A stretch of DNA of 64,000 bases from Conexibacter woesei DSM 14684 (GTDB lineage: Bacteria; Actinomycetota; Thermoleophilia; Solirubrobacterales; Solirubrobacteraceae): contig NC_013739.1 of assembly GCF_000025265.1 (NCBI RefSeq), positions 1,302,001-1,366,000 on the forward strand. The letters are read 5' to 3'. Each line of letters opens with the position of its first letter. Position 1 is the first letter of the stretch. Below the pieces are notes generated by a model. That model was not told the DNA's origin and ran no database searches. It saw only the letters and a program-made list of their open reading frames with translations. A program made the position numbers and the translations under genes. Below are positions 1-9,613 of this stretch, one piece after another.

Positions 1-2
1 TC

Positions 3-1334
3 ACGGACGTGACCGAGCGCCGCCGTGCTCAGGAGCAGATCGCCTTCCTCGCCTACCACGACAGCCTCACGAGGCTGCCGAACCGCGCGCTGCTCGACGA
101 GCACCTGGCGCTGGCGCTGGCGCGTGCGAGGCGGGCGGGCGAGTCGGTCGCGCTGCTGTACGTCGACCTCGACGACTTCAAGGCCGTCAACGACAGCCTC
201 GGCCACGCCGCGGGCGACGAGCTGCTGAAGCGGATCGCGGTGCGGCTGCGCGCGGTCGTGCGGTCGAGTGACCTGCTCGCGCGTCAGGGCGGCGACGAGT
301 TCCTGATTCTGCTGACCGACCTCGACAAGGATCCGCGGCTGAGCGCCGAGGCGGCCGCCAAGCAGGTCGAGACGGCGCTGATCGAGCCGTTCCACCTGGC
401 CGACGCGGAGTTCGAGGTGGGCGCGTCGATCGGCATCTCGATCTACCCCGACGACGCCGCCGACGCCGACACGCTGATGAGGCACGCCGACGCCGCGATG
501 TACGAGGTCAAGCAGGCCGGGCGCGGCGGGATCGCCAGCTACGGCGGCGACTCGCGCAAGACGCTCGCGCGGCTGTCGCTGACGAGCAAGCTGCGGCGCG
601 CGCTCCAGCGCGAGGACTTCGTCGTCCACTACCAGCCGATCGTGGCGCCGGCGACCGGCGCGCTGCACGCGTTCGAGGCGCTCGTGCGCTGGCAGGACGC
701 CGAGCGCGGCGTCGTCGGGCCGAACGAGTTCATCCCGCTGGCGGAGGACGCGGGCCTGATCGAGGCGATCGGCGGCTGGGTCCTGAACGAGGTCTGCAGA
801 CAGCAGCGGGCGTGGCACGACGCGGGGATGGAGAGCCACGTGCACGTCAACGTCTCGCCCCGCCAGCTGCGCCGTCCCGACTTCCCCTCGACCGTGCGCG
901 ACGCGCTCGAGGAGCAGCGGCTGACGCCGTCGATGCTGACGCTGGAGATCACCGAGTCGGCCGCGATGCTCGACGCCGAGCGCGCGAACCCGATCGTGCG
1001 CGCACTGCACGACCTCGGCGTGCGGCTCGCGATCGACGACTTCGGCGCCGGGCACTCCTCGCTCGCGCGGCTGCGCGACGTGCCCGTCCAGACGCTGAAG
1101 ATCGACCAGTCGTTCCTGCGCGGCGTCCCCGACGACCGCCAGGCCGCCGCGATGATCACAGCGATCATCGAGCTCGGCACCGCGCTCGGCATGGTGACCG
1201 TCGCCGAGGGCGTCACGACCGACGCCCAGCGCCGCTTCCTCGTCGACGGCGACTGCCCGCTCGCACAGGGCTTCCACTTCGCCCGCCCGCTCACCGCCGA
1301 CGACGCGACGCGCCTGCTGCGCGAGAGCACTTGA
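3..1334 (+). CDS. GGDEF-EAL cyclic-di-GMP enzyme, 5' partial
   Basis: C-terminal part of a bifunctional cyclic-di-GMP signalling protein. The frame is open to the window edge and begins TDVTERRRAQEQ, the usual PAS/PAC-to-GGDEF linker, so an upstream sensor domain probably lies outside. Counting from the GTG at 9, the diguanylate cyclase motif GGDEF is intact at residues 94-98, with an RSSD inhibitory I-site exactly five residues before it. The EAL phosphodiesterase domain follows from about residue 190: EALVRW, NVSPRQL, LEITES, IDDFGAG, LKIDQSF and VAEGV are all present, so metal-binding residues look complete. Both activities could work; which dominates cannot be read from sequence. Ends with TGA 72 bp before the collagen-like gene. 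Confidence 0.93.
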   Translation, partial: TDVTERRRAQEQIAFLAYHDSLTRLPNRALLDEHLALALARARRAGESVALLYVDLDDFKAVNDSLGHAAGDELLKRIAVRLRAVVRSSDLLARQGGDEFLILLTDLDKDPRLSAEAAAKQVETALIEPFHLADAEFEVGASIGISIYPDDAADADTLMRHADAAMYEVKQAGRGGIASYGGDSRKTLARLSLTSKLRRALQREDFVVHYQPIVAPATGALHAFEALVRWQDAERGVVGPNEFIPLAEDAGLIEAIGGWVLNEVCRQQRAWHDAGMESHVHVNVSPRQLRRPDFPSTVRDALEEQRLTPSMLTLEITESAAMLDAERANPIVRALHDLGVRLAIDDFGAGHSSLARLRDVPVQTLKIDQSFLRGVPDDRQAAAMITAIIELGTALGMVTVAEGVTTDAQRRFLVDGDCPLAQGFHFARPLTADDATRLLREST

Positions 1335-1406
1335 GGTTCTCGCCCGGCGGTCGATGAATGGGCTGACGCCTGCCTCCCGGCGGGCTCTCTCATCGGAGGT
1401 TCCGTC

Positions 1407-2336
1407 GTGTCGAAGGTTCTCACTCTGCTGCGCCGCCATGCGGTGGCGTTCGCCGCGCTCTTCCTGCTGATGGGCGGCACGGCGTACGCCGTGGCCGACC
1501 AGGCGACCAGCAGCGCCGCACCGAAGGCGAAGACGCTCTATGCGTGCGTGGCGGGCGGCTACGACACGCTGAACCTGACGACGGCTGAGCGGACGTGCCC
1601 GAACGGGCAGCGCAAGATCTCCTGGAACGCCGAGGGCAAGCGCGGCGCCCGCGGACCTGCGGGCTCGGCGGGGCAGGCCGGGGCTGCCGGGGCGAGAGGC
1701 GCCGCCGGTCCTGCGGGGCCTGCCGGTCCGACTGGTCCTGCCGGTTCGAAGGGCGATGCCGGTCCGAAGGGCGAGGCCGGCGCTCGCGGTCCCCAGGGCG
1801 AGACGGGCCCCGCCGGCGCGAGAGGCGCCGACGGCGCCACCGGACCCCAGGGGCCGGACGGCAGAGCGGGACTGGCCGGTGCGACCGGAGCGACCGGGCC
1901 TGCCGGGACCTCCGAGTTCGCGCAGTTCTTCGCGCTGATGCCGCCGGACAACGCGGCCACCGTCGCGCCCGGAACGGACGTCGCGTTTCCGCAGGACGGG
2001 CCGAGCAGCAGCGGCATCGCCCGCACCGGACCGAGCGCGTTCAACCTCGCGGAGGTCGGCACGTACCGCGTCGCGTTCAACGTGCCCGTCACCGAGGCAG
2101 GACAGCTGATCCTGACGCTCGACGGCGCCGATCTCGCGTACACCGTGACCGGACGGGCGACCGGAACGTCGCAGATCACCGGTGAGGCGTTCGTCCAGAC
2201 GACCGTTCCCAACTCGATCCTGACCGTCCGCAACCCGGCCGGCAACCCCACCGCGCTCACGATCACGCCGCTGGCCGGCGGCACCCGCCCGGTCTCCGCG
2301 ACGCTGATCGTCGAGCAGCTGACGAGAGGCCCCTGA
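1407..2336 (+). CDS. Secreted collagen-like protein with BclA-type C-terminal domain
   Basis: A 309-residue exported protein. GTG start is preceded by GGAGG at 1395-1399. Residues 1-30 form a signal/anchor segment (basic LLRR then FAALFLLMGG). A short Cys-containing segment (YACV...CPNGQRKISWN) precedes about 30 uninterrupted Gly-X-Y triplets, roughly residues 77-170, with many Gly-Pro-Ala and Lys-Gly-Asp/Glu triplets as in bacterial collagens. The last ~140 residues resemble the C1q/TNF-like trimerising domain of Bacillus exosporium protein BclA (AEVGTYRVAFNVPVTEAG, TALTITPLAGGTRPVSA). Likely a trimeric surface filament. No spore genes are seen nearby, so a spore-coat role is not implied. 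Monocistronic: a hairpin follows and the next gene is convergent. Confidence 0.88.
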   Translation: MSKVLTLLRRHAVAFAALFLLMGGTAYAVADQATSSAAPKAKTLYACVAGGYDTLNLTTAERTCPNGQRKISWNAEGKRGARGPAGSAGQAGAAGARGAAGPAGPAGPTGPAGSKGDAGPKGEAGARGPQGETGPAGARGADGATGPQGPDGRAGLAGATGATGPAGTSEFAQFFALMPPDNAATVAPGTDVAFPQDGPSSSGIARTGPSAFNLAEVGTYRVAFNVPVTEAGQLILTLDGADLAYTVTGRATGTSQITGEAFVQTTVPNSILTVRNPAGNPTALTITPLAGGTRPVSATLIVEQLTRGP

Positions 2337-2348
2337 TCCGCGGCAGCG

Positions 2349-2366
2349 CGGCGCGCTCGCGCGCCG
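2349..2366. terminator. GC hairpin between convergent genes
   Basis: Perfect inverted repeat CGGCGCGC-TC-GCGCGCCG in the 43-bp gap between the stop codons of the collagen-like gene and the minus-strand aminotransferase gene. No T-run follows, so it is a candidate bidirectional terminator only by position and symmetry. Confidence 0.45.
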
Positions 2367-2379
2367 ACCGTGGGCCGCG

Positions 2380-3659
<1,280 letters not shown>

Positions 3660-3663
<4 letters not shown>

Positions 3664-5135
3664 GGCGCCTCCTCGACGTCGATCGTGATCGTCTTCAGCT
3701 GCGTCATCTCCAGCAGCGTCTGCATCCCGCCGAGGCGGCCGATGCCGCTGCCCGATCCGGTGAAGCCGCCGACGGGCGTGTGCGGCTGCCAGTAGGCTGA
3801 CGTCTCGTTGACGTTGACGGTCCCCGTCCCGAGCCGCTCGGCGACGCGCAGCGCGCGCGAGAGGTCGCGTGTCCAGAGCGAGCCGTTGAGGCCGAGGCGG
3901 CAGGTCGCGGCGAGCCGCAGCGCGTCCGCCTCGTCCTCGAACGTCAGCACCGGCGCGACCGGGCCGAACGTCTCCTCGCGGTTGAGCAGCATCCGCTCGT
4001 GCACGCCGACGATCACCGTCGGCTCGTAGTAGAGCCGCGTCGGCAGGTCGCCGGCACGGCCGCCGCCCTGGAGGATCTCGGCGCCCTGCGCGACCGCGTC
4101 GGCGACGTGCGCGTCGACCTTCGCGGCGGTCGGCTCGTTCGTCAGCGGCCCCATCGTCGTGCCGTCCGCCAGGGGCGACCCGAGCCGCACGTCGCGCGCG
4201 GCGGCGAGCAGGCGCTCGACGAACGCGTCGTGCGCGGAGCGCTGCACGAGGATCCGCTCGGTCGAGTTGCAGATCTGGCCGGCGTTCGCGAACGACCCCA
4301 TCGCCGCCTGCGCGGCGGCGCGGTCGAGGTCGGCGTCGGCGAAGACGATCGTCGGTCCGTTGCCGCCCAGCTCCAGCAGCAGCGGCTTGCCGGCGGCGGC
4401 GCCGGCGACGGCGTCGCCGGTGCGCGTCGAGCCGGTCAGACCGATCGCGGCGACGCCCGGGTGCGACGCGAGCGTTCCGCCGACCGTGGCCGGCGCGCCG
4501 AGCAGCAGGTTCAGCGTTCCATCTGGAACACCGGCGTCCAGGAAGGCACGCATCAGGTGCACGGCGGACAGCGGCGTCCACTCCGACGGCTTCCAGACGA
4601 TCGCGTTGCCGGTCGCGAGGCCGGCGGAGAGGTACTCGCTCGGGATCGCGAGCGGGAAGTTCCACGGCGTGATGACGCCGTAGACGCCGCGCGGCTGGCG
4701 GATCGTGAAGACGCGCTTGCGCGCCTCGCTCGACTGGTAGACCGACGACTCCAGCCGCGTCGCGCACTCGCCCGCGTCGCGGTACATCGCGGCGGCGGTG
4801 TCGACCTCGCCGAGCGCCTCGGTCGCGTAGACCTTGCCCTGTTCGAGCGACAGGTCGCGCGCGATCTGCTCGCGGCGCGACAGCAGCGCGTCCGCGACGC
4901 GGTGGCAGAGCGCGGCGCGCTCGAACGCGGTCATCCGGCGCAGCGGCTCCAGCGCGCGCTGCGCGCCGGCGACCGCGCGGTCGACGTCGGTCGCGGTGCC
5001 CTGCTCGACGAGCGCGATCCGCTCGCCGGTCGCCGGGCTGGTCAGCGCCAGCGGCTCGCCGCCCTCGCCGGCGACCCATTCGCCGCCGATCAGCAGCTGC
5101 ACGCGCCGGGGCTCGGACGCGGTCGTCATCGTCAT
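3660..5135 (-). CDS. NAD(P)-dependent aldehyde dehydrogenase
   Basis: A 491-residue aldehyde dehydrogenase superfamily member, the usual length. It would oxidise an aldehyde to its acid with NAD(P)+. Motifs seen: substrate-tunnel TPWNFPLAIP, general-base Glu in LELGGNGPTIVF (Asn replaces the usual Lys of LELGGK), catalytic Cys289 in NAGQICNSTERI, and the cofactor-binding EETFGPVAPV. ATG at 5135 overlaps the creatininase stop (ATGA); another in-frame ATG lies at 5129. Together with the adjacent transaminase it could take an amine to an aldehyde and then to an acid. Substrate class cannot be assigned from sequence. Confidence 0.92.
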
Positions 5136-6031
5136 GGCGTGTCGTCTCCCTTGTCTTCCACTTCCATCAGCCGCCGCGCGAGCGCGGTCGCGCGCTCGAT
5201 CGCGACGGCGACGATCTGCTCGCCCAGCTCCCTGCTGGCGTGCCGCGCGTCGCCGAGCGCACCGTCCGTCGTCCAGTGGTGGAACGGCACCGGCAGGTCG
5301 TAGCGGGCGCCCTGCGGCTCTGACAGGGACGCCCCTTCGGGTGTCGGCGCGGGCGCGGCGATCCGTTCGGACAGGACCGCCTGCGGCGCGACCGCGAGCG
5401 CGACGGAGGTCTCGATCTCGCACGCGTGGCCATAGCGCGGCCCGACCGCGTGCGGCGCGATCGCGTCGGCGGCCAGCACCGACCACATCACCGCGCCGAC
5501 GAGCACGCCGGGCCGGTCGCGCACCGCCTCGCGCGCGGCGAGCCGCAGCGCGTCGAGGTTGCCGCCGTGGCCGTTGACCAGCAGCACGCGCGTGACGCCC
5601 CAGTGGGCCAGGCTCTCGACGAGGTCGCGCACGATCGCCAGCAGCGTCTCGGCGCGCAGCGTCAACGTGCCGGGGAAGGCGAGGTGGTGCTCGGACATGC
5701 CGTACGCGACGCCGGGGCAGACGACGGCCTCGTCGCCGAGCGCGTCGGCGAGGCGGCCGGCGAACCCGGTCGCGATCGCGAGGTCGGCGTCGAGCGTCAT
5801 GTGCGGGCCGTGCTGCTCGCAGCTGCCGATCGGGACGAGCGCGACGCGCGCGCGGCCGAGCGCGTCGCGCGCCTGCTGCCAGGTGAGGCGGGAGAGGTCG
5901 CGTGACGGCGCGTCGCCCGCGCTCGTGCCGCCTGCGTCCGCGCCGCCTGCGTCCGCGCCGCCTGCGTCCGCGCCGCCTGCGCTCGCGCCGCCTGCGCGTG
6001 CGCCGCCCGCGGGCTCGCGCACGTCAGCCAT
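5132..6031 (-). CDS. Creatininase-family amidohydrolase
   Basis: A 299-residue member of the creatininase (creatinine amidohydrolase) family, binuclear metal enzymes that open cyclic or linear amides. Metal-binding motifs are visible: SCEQHGPHM, DADLAIATG, and NGHGGN, plus a later Glu in HACEIETS. The core begins near residue 45. The first 40 residues are mostly AGGAD-type repeats encoded by six 15-bp DNA units and look like an added low-complexity tail. ATG at 6031 lies inside the end of the IclR gene (8-bp overlap). The family also contains formamide hydrolases such as ArfB and the MftE peptidase, so the substrate is open. Confidence 0.88.
   Translation of the reverse strand: MADVREPAGGARAGGASAGGADAGGADAGGADAGGTSAGDAPSRDLSRLTWQQARDALGRARVALVPIGSCEQHGPHMTLDADLAIATGFAGRLADALGDEAVVCPGVAYGMSEHHLAFPGTLTLRAETLLAIVRDLVESLAHWGVTRVLLVNGHGGNLDALRLAAREAVRDRPGVLVGAVMWSVLAADAIAPHAVGPRYGHACEIETSVALAVAPQAVLSERIAAPAPTPEGASLSEPQGARYDLPVPFHHWTTDGALGDARHASRELGEQIVAVAIERATALARRLMEVEDKGDDTP
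5921..6010. repeat. Six 15-bp tandem repeats in creatininase 5' end
   Basis: Six consecutive 15-bp units at 5921, 5936, 5951, 5966, 5981 and 5996. Three are identical (GTCCGCGCCGCCTGC on the plus strand); the others differ by one to a few bases. They encode an Ala-Gly-Gly-Ala/Ser-Asp repeat in the minus-strand protein. In-frame copy-number change is expected by slippage. Confidence 0.9.
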
Positions 6032-6812
6032 TGCGGCTCGCCCGCTGGTACTCGGCGCCGATCTCCTCGGCGCTGCGGCGCAGCGCGGCGGCGACCTCCG
6101 CGACGCGCTCGGACGGGAAGCGGTCGGCCGGCGCGCTGAGGCTGATCGCGGCCGGCAGCGGCTCGGGCAGCGGGACGCCGACGCAGCGGCCGCCGTCCTC
6201 GTTCTCGGCGTTGTCGAGCGCGTAGCCGCGCTCGCGCACGAGCGCCAGCTCCTCGACGTAGCGCTCCGGCGTCGTGATCGTGCGCTCGGTGAAGCGGGGC
6301 ATGCCGTCGACGGCGAGCACGCGCCGCACCTCCTCGACCGACAGCCGCGCGGTCAGCGCCTTGCCGAGCGCGGAGGAGTGGACCGGGTCGCGATGGCCGG
6401 GGCGGGCGGCGAAGCGGATCGCGCGCGGGCTCTCGACCATGTCGAGGTAGGCGACGCGATGGCCGTCGAGCACGCCGAGGTTGATCGTCTCCTCGAAGCG
6501 GTGGCACAGCTCCTCCATCCGCGGGCGCGCGATGCTCGTCAGCAGCGACAGGTCGCGCGGGCGCAGCGGGCGGAAGGCGAGCCCGAGGCGATACGTGTCG
6601 CCGGCCTCGCGCGTCACATACCCGCGCGCCTCCAGCGTCGCGAGGTAGCGGAACGCGCTGCTCTTCGGCAGGCCGATCACCTTCGACAGCTCGACGAGCG
6701 TGACGCCGCCGTCGGTGCCCTGGAGCAGGTCGAGGATGTCGAGCACGCGGTCGACCGCGCGGATCGCGTACGGGTTGGGCGCGGCGGGAGGGGTGTCGTT
6801 CGTCAGCGTCAT
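6024..6812 (-). CDS. IclR-family transcriptional regulator
   Basis: A 262-residue IclR-type regulator: winged helix-turn-helix at residues ~12-75 (AVDRVLDILDLL...TLVELSKVIGLPKSSAFRYLATLEARGYV) and a C-terminal ligand-binding IclR effector domain (SSALGKALTA; ERGYALDNAENEDGGRCVGVPL). First gene of the minus-strand arm, overlapping the creatininase start by 8 bp. The ATG at 6812 has no good ribosome-binding site and sits directly beside a TTTCA-N5-TGAAA palindrome, so translation may be leaderless or start slightly downstream. Position and paired palindromes suggest it controls itself and the divergent ABC-transporter operon, probably in response to the imported compound. Confidence 0.92.
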   Translation of the reverse strand: MTLTNDTPPAAPNPYAIRAVDRVLDILDLLQGTDGGVTLVELSKVIGLPKSSAFRYLATLEARGYVTREAGDTYRLGLAFRPLRPRDLSLLTSIARPRMEELCHRFEETINLGVLDGHRVAYLDMVESPRAIRFAARPGHRDPVHSSALGKALTARLSVEEVRRVLAVDGMPRFTERTITTPERYVEELALVRERGYALDNAENEDGGRCVGVPLPEPLPAAISLSAPADRFPSERVAEVAAALRRSAEEIGAEYQRASRNG

Positions 6813-6826
6813 TTCATTGAGTGAAA
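6812..6826. promoter_or_regulatory. Candidate IclR operator, proximal
   Basis: TTTCA-TTGAG-TGAAA, a palindrome with 5-bp arms and 5-bp centre that abuts the IclR start codon. The same TTCA-N5-TGAA pattern recurs at 6978-6992 beside the divergent transporter operon, which supports a shared regulator. Assignment to this IclR protein is inference from position. Confidence 0.65.
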
Positions 6827-6977
6827 CGTTGGAATCACTGGTGAGTTCAAGCTAGCCCGCGAATCTCGCGTAGTCAAGGGCGATCTGCCGTCGAGTTGTC
6901 CATTCATCAAGCCGAAATCCGCCGTTGACACGGTTGAACTGACCCTGGTAGAAGTCACCCACTGCTTGGAGGCACCA

Positions 6978-6992
6978 TTTCACTAGGTGAAC
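6978..6992. promoter_or_regulatory. Candidate IclR operator, distal
   Basis: TTTCACTAGGTGAAC, containing perfect arms TTCAC/GTGAA. It matches the TTCA-N5-TGAA pattern at 6812-6826 and lies about 31-45 bp upstream of the transporter binding-protein start, where a repressor or activator would act. Between the two sites (6827-6977) no gene is visible; the stretch is noticeably richer in A/T than its flanks and should carry both promoters. Confidence 0.65.
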
Positions 6993-7022
6993 GAATGGTG
7001 AACGGAAATGGAGGGATGTGAC

Positions 7023-8675
7023 ATGGCCGGAGCCCAGGACGACCGGGCGCGCGAGGCCCTGGAGATCGCCGGGCGCAAGCTGCGTCGCGGGGAGATCTCG
7101 CGCCGTGACTTCGCACGCCTGACCTCGATGCTCGGAATCGTCGCCGTCGCGCCGACCGCGCTCGCCGCGTGCGGCAGCAAGGCGACGACGGGCGGGGGCG
7201 GCACGACGGCGTCGGCCGGCGGCGGGGGCGGGGGCAAGGACTCGCTGCGCTTCCTCGTCGGCGAGTCGTTCTGGGCCAACTGGCATCCGTACAACCACAC
7301 CGCGCAGATCGGCTTCAAGATCCAGCGCAACCTCTTCGACCGGCTCGTCGAGGTGCAGCCCGACATGAGCCTGAAGCCGGGGCTGGCGGAGTCGTGGAGA
7401 CAGATCGACGCGCGCACGTGGGAGTTCAAGCTGCGCGAGGGCGTGACGTTCCACGAGGGTCAGGAGCTGACCGCCGAGGACGTGAAGGCGTCGGTCCAGC
7501 TCGCCTCGGGCTTCGACGGCGACAAGAAGCAGCCGCTCGCGATGGCGGCGACGTGGGGCGTCCCGCACAAGGGCGAGGTCGTCGACAGACTGACCGTCCG
7601 CCTGACCGGCGAGAAGCCGTTCGGTCCGCTGCTGAACACGCTCGCGATCACCGACATCCTCTCCGCGAAGGACATCGCGCGAGGCAGAACGACGCTCGAG
7701 AATCGGCCCAACGGCACCGGCGCCTTCAAGCTCGTCGAGGACAAGCCGAACGCGAAGACGCTGGAGCGCTTCGACGACTACTACCGCGGTCCGGCGAAGC
7801 TGAGGACGATGACGTGGGAGTTCATCCAGGACTCCCAAACGCGCCTCAACGCGCTGCTCGCGGGGCAGGCCGACGTGATCGACCGCGTCGAGCCCGATCA
7901 GCTGCCGTTGATCGAGAAGAGCGACGGGGCGTCCGCGATCTCCGTCACCGCGCCCGAGATCCAGTCGATGTGGTTCCGGATGGACAAGGATCCGTTCGGC
8001 TCCAACGCCGGCCTGCGCAGAGCGTTCGCGTGGTCCCTGGACCGCGAGTCGATGGCCGGCCTCGTCGGCGGCAAGGCGACCGTCGGCGACTCGCATCTCG
8101 CGAGTGGGATCGAGTTCCGCTCCGCGCAGGAGCCGATGTACTCGTTCGACCCTGAGCGCGCCAGAGCGGAGCTGGCGAGAGCCGGGGGTCCGGTGAGCTT
8201 CGAGCTGGCCAGCTCGACCGGCTTCTACCCGAAGTCGAAGGAGATCTGTGAGCTGGCGAAGCAGAACCTCGACGAGGTCGGCTTCGACGTCAAGCTGACC
8301 CTGATGGAGCTGGCGGCGTGGATCGACATGCTGTTCGGCAAGGGCAGACCCGGCGAGGTCTTCTACGGCGGCTGGGGCAATCTCACGAAGGACCCCGACT
8401 TCGCGCTCGCGACGCTGCTGCACTCGCCCGGCGCGTGGACCGGCGCGCACGACAGAAGAGCCGACGCGCTGATCGACGCCGGCAAGACGGCGACCGAGCC
8501 GGCCAGACGCGAGCAGATCTACGGCGAGCTGCAGACGTACTTCTGGGACGAGTACGTGCCGTCGGTCCCGGTCCTCTACAGCGACTTGTCCAACGGGCTG
8601 CGCGAGAACGTGCAGGGGTACGAGGTCTACCCGACCGCCGTGCAGGAGTTCTGGCCGGTGGAGATCGGCGGGTGA
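7023..8675 (+). CDS. ABC transporter substrate-binding lipoprotein, family 5 (oligopeptide type)
   Basis: A 550-residue extracellular solute-binding protein of the DppA/OppA family 5 class. ATG 7023 is chosen because GGAGGG lies at 7010-7015; the ATG at 7008 has none. The N-terminus carries a twin-arginine motif (SRRDFARL) followed by a hydrophobic segment and lipobox LAAC with Cys50, so it is probably a Tat-exported lipoprotein. A Gly/Thr/Ser linker precedes the binding fold (ESFWANWHPYNHTAQ; LAESWRQIDARTWEFKLREGVTFHEGQ). First gene of an operon with two permease parts and two ATPases. Family members bind peptides, nickel, opines or sugars; the neighbouring amidohydrolases favour a nitrogenous compound. 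Arginine is often encoded by AGA. Confidence 0.92.
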   Translation: MAGAQDDRAREALEIAGRKLRRGEISRRDFARLTSMLGIVAVAPTALAACGSKATTGGGGTTASAGGGGGGKDSLRFLVGESFWANWHPYNHTAQIGFKIQRNLFDRLVEVQPDMSLKPGLAESWRQIDARTWEFKLREGVTFHEGQELTAEDVKASVQLASGFDGDKKQPLAMAATWGVPHKGEVVDRLTVRLTGEKPFGPLLNTLAITDILSAKDIARGRTTLENRPNGTGAFKLVEDKPNAKTLERFDDYYRGPAKLRTMTWEFIQDSQTRLNALLAGQADVIDRVEPDQLPLIEKSDGASAISVTAPEIQSMWFRMDKDPFGSNAGLRRAFAWSLDRESMAGLVGGKATVGDSHLASGIEFRSAQEPMYSFDPERARAELARAGGPVSFELASSTGFYPKSKEICELAKQNLDEVGFDVKLTLMELAAWIDMLFGKGRPGEVFYGGWGNLTKDPDFALATLLHSPGAWTGAHDRRADALIDAGKTATEPARREQIYGELQTYFWDEYVPSVPVLYSDLSNGLRENVQGYEVYPTAVQEFWPVEIGG

Positions 8676-9613
8676 GCCCAGGCGCTCGACGGTTCCTCCT
8701 GCGCCGCGTGGCGCAGGCGGCGTTCGTGATCTTCGGCGTGGCGTGCGTCACGTTCCTCGTGCTGCGGCTCGTGCCCGGCGATCCCGCGCGGCTGATGGTC
8801 CCGCCCGGCAGCTCGGAGGAGACGGTGCAGCAGATCCGCGAGCGGCTCGGCACCGACGACCCGCTGCTGAGCCAGTTCTGGTCCTACCTCCAGGGGCTCG
8901 TCCAGGGCGACCTCGGCGAGTCGTTCCGGCACGAGCGGCCGGTGCTCGAGCTCGTGCTGGAGGCGATCCCCGCGACGCTGATGCTGGCGATGACGACGCT
9001 CGTCTTCGCGCTGCTCGTCGCGGTCCCGCTCGGGATCGCCGCCGCGGCGCGACCGGGCGGCCTGCTCGACCGCTTCACGCTCGTCGTCTCGATGGTCGGG
9101 CAGTCGCTGCCGAACTTCTGGATCGGCGTGATGCTCGTGCTGCTGTTCGCCGTCGAGCGGCAGTGGTTCCCCGCGATCGGCAACGAGGGGCCGAAGGCGT
9201 ATGTACTTCCGACGATCACGCTCTCGGCCGTGCTGATCGCCGCGCTGCTGCGGACGGTGCGCCAGTCGATGATGGAGGCGCTGCACGAGGACTACGTGCG
9301 GACCGCGCGCGCCAAGGGCGTGCCGCAGCACCGCATCCTGCTCGTGCACGCGCTCAAGAACGCGTCGCTGCCGCTCGTGACGGTGCTCGGCCTGCAGATC
9401 GGCTTCGTCTTCGGCGCCGCCTTCGTCGTCGAGCTGATCTTCAACTGGCCGGGCGTCGGGCTGCTGACGCTGCAGGCGATCGAGACGCGCGACTTCCCCG
9501 TCGTCCAGGGCGTCGTGATGGTCGTCGCGACCGTCTTCGTGCTCGCGAACCTGCTCGTCGACGTCGCCTACGCCTACCTCAACCCGCGCGTGCGACTCGG
9601 GCTGGAGGCATGA
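8672..9613 (+). CDS. ABC transporter permease, DppB type
   Basis: A 313-residue inner-membrane permease of the binding-protein-dependent family. GTG 8672 overlaps the previous TGA (GTGA). N-terminal TM helix (FVIFGVACVTFLVLRLVPGDP), then five further hydrophobic segments, and the cytoplasmic EAA-type loop (HEDYVRTARAKGVPQHRILLVHALKNASLP) that docks on the ATPase. LRLVPGDPA and FNWPGVG are typical of DppB/GsiC. It pairs with the permease half of the next gene. Confidence 0.93.
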   Translation: MSPGARRFLLRRVAQAAFVIFGVACVTFLVLRLVPGDPARLMVPPGSSEETVQQIRERLGTDDPLLSQFWSYLQGLVQGDLGESFRHERPVLELVLEAIPATLMLAMTTLVFALLVAVPLGIAAAARPGGLLDRFTLVVSMVGQSLPNFWIGVMLVLLFAVERQWFPAIGNEGPKAYVLPTITLSAVLIAALLRTVRQSMMEALHEDYVRTARAKGVPQHRILLVHALKNASLPLVTVLGLQIGFVFGAAFVVELIFNWPGVGLLTLQAIETRDFPVVQGVVMVVATVFVLANLLVDVAYAYLNPRVRLGLEA

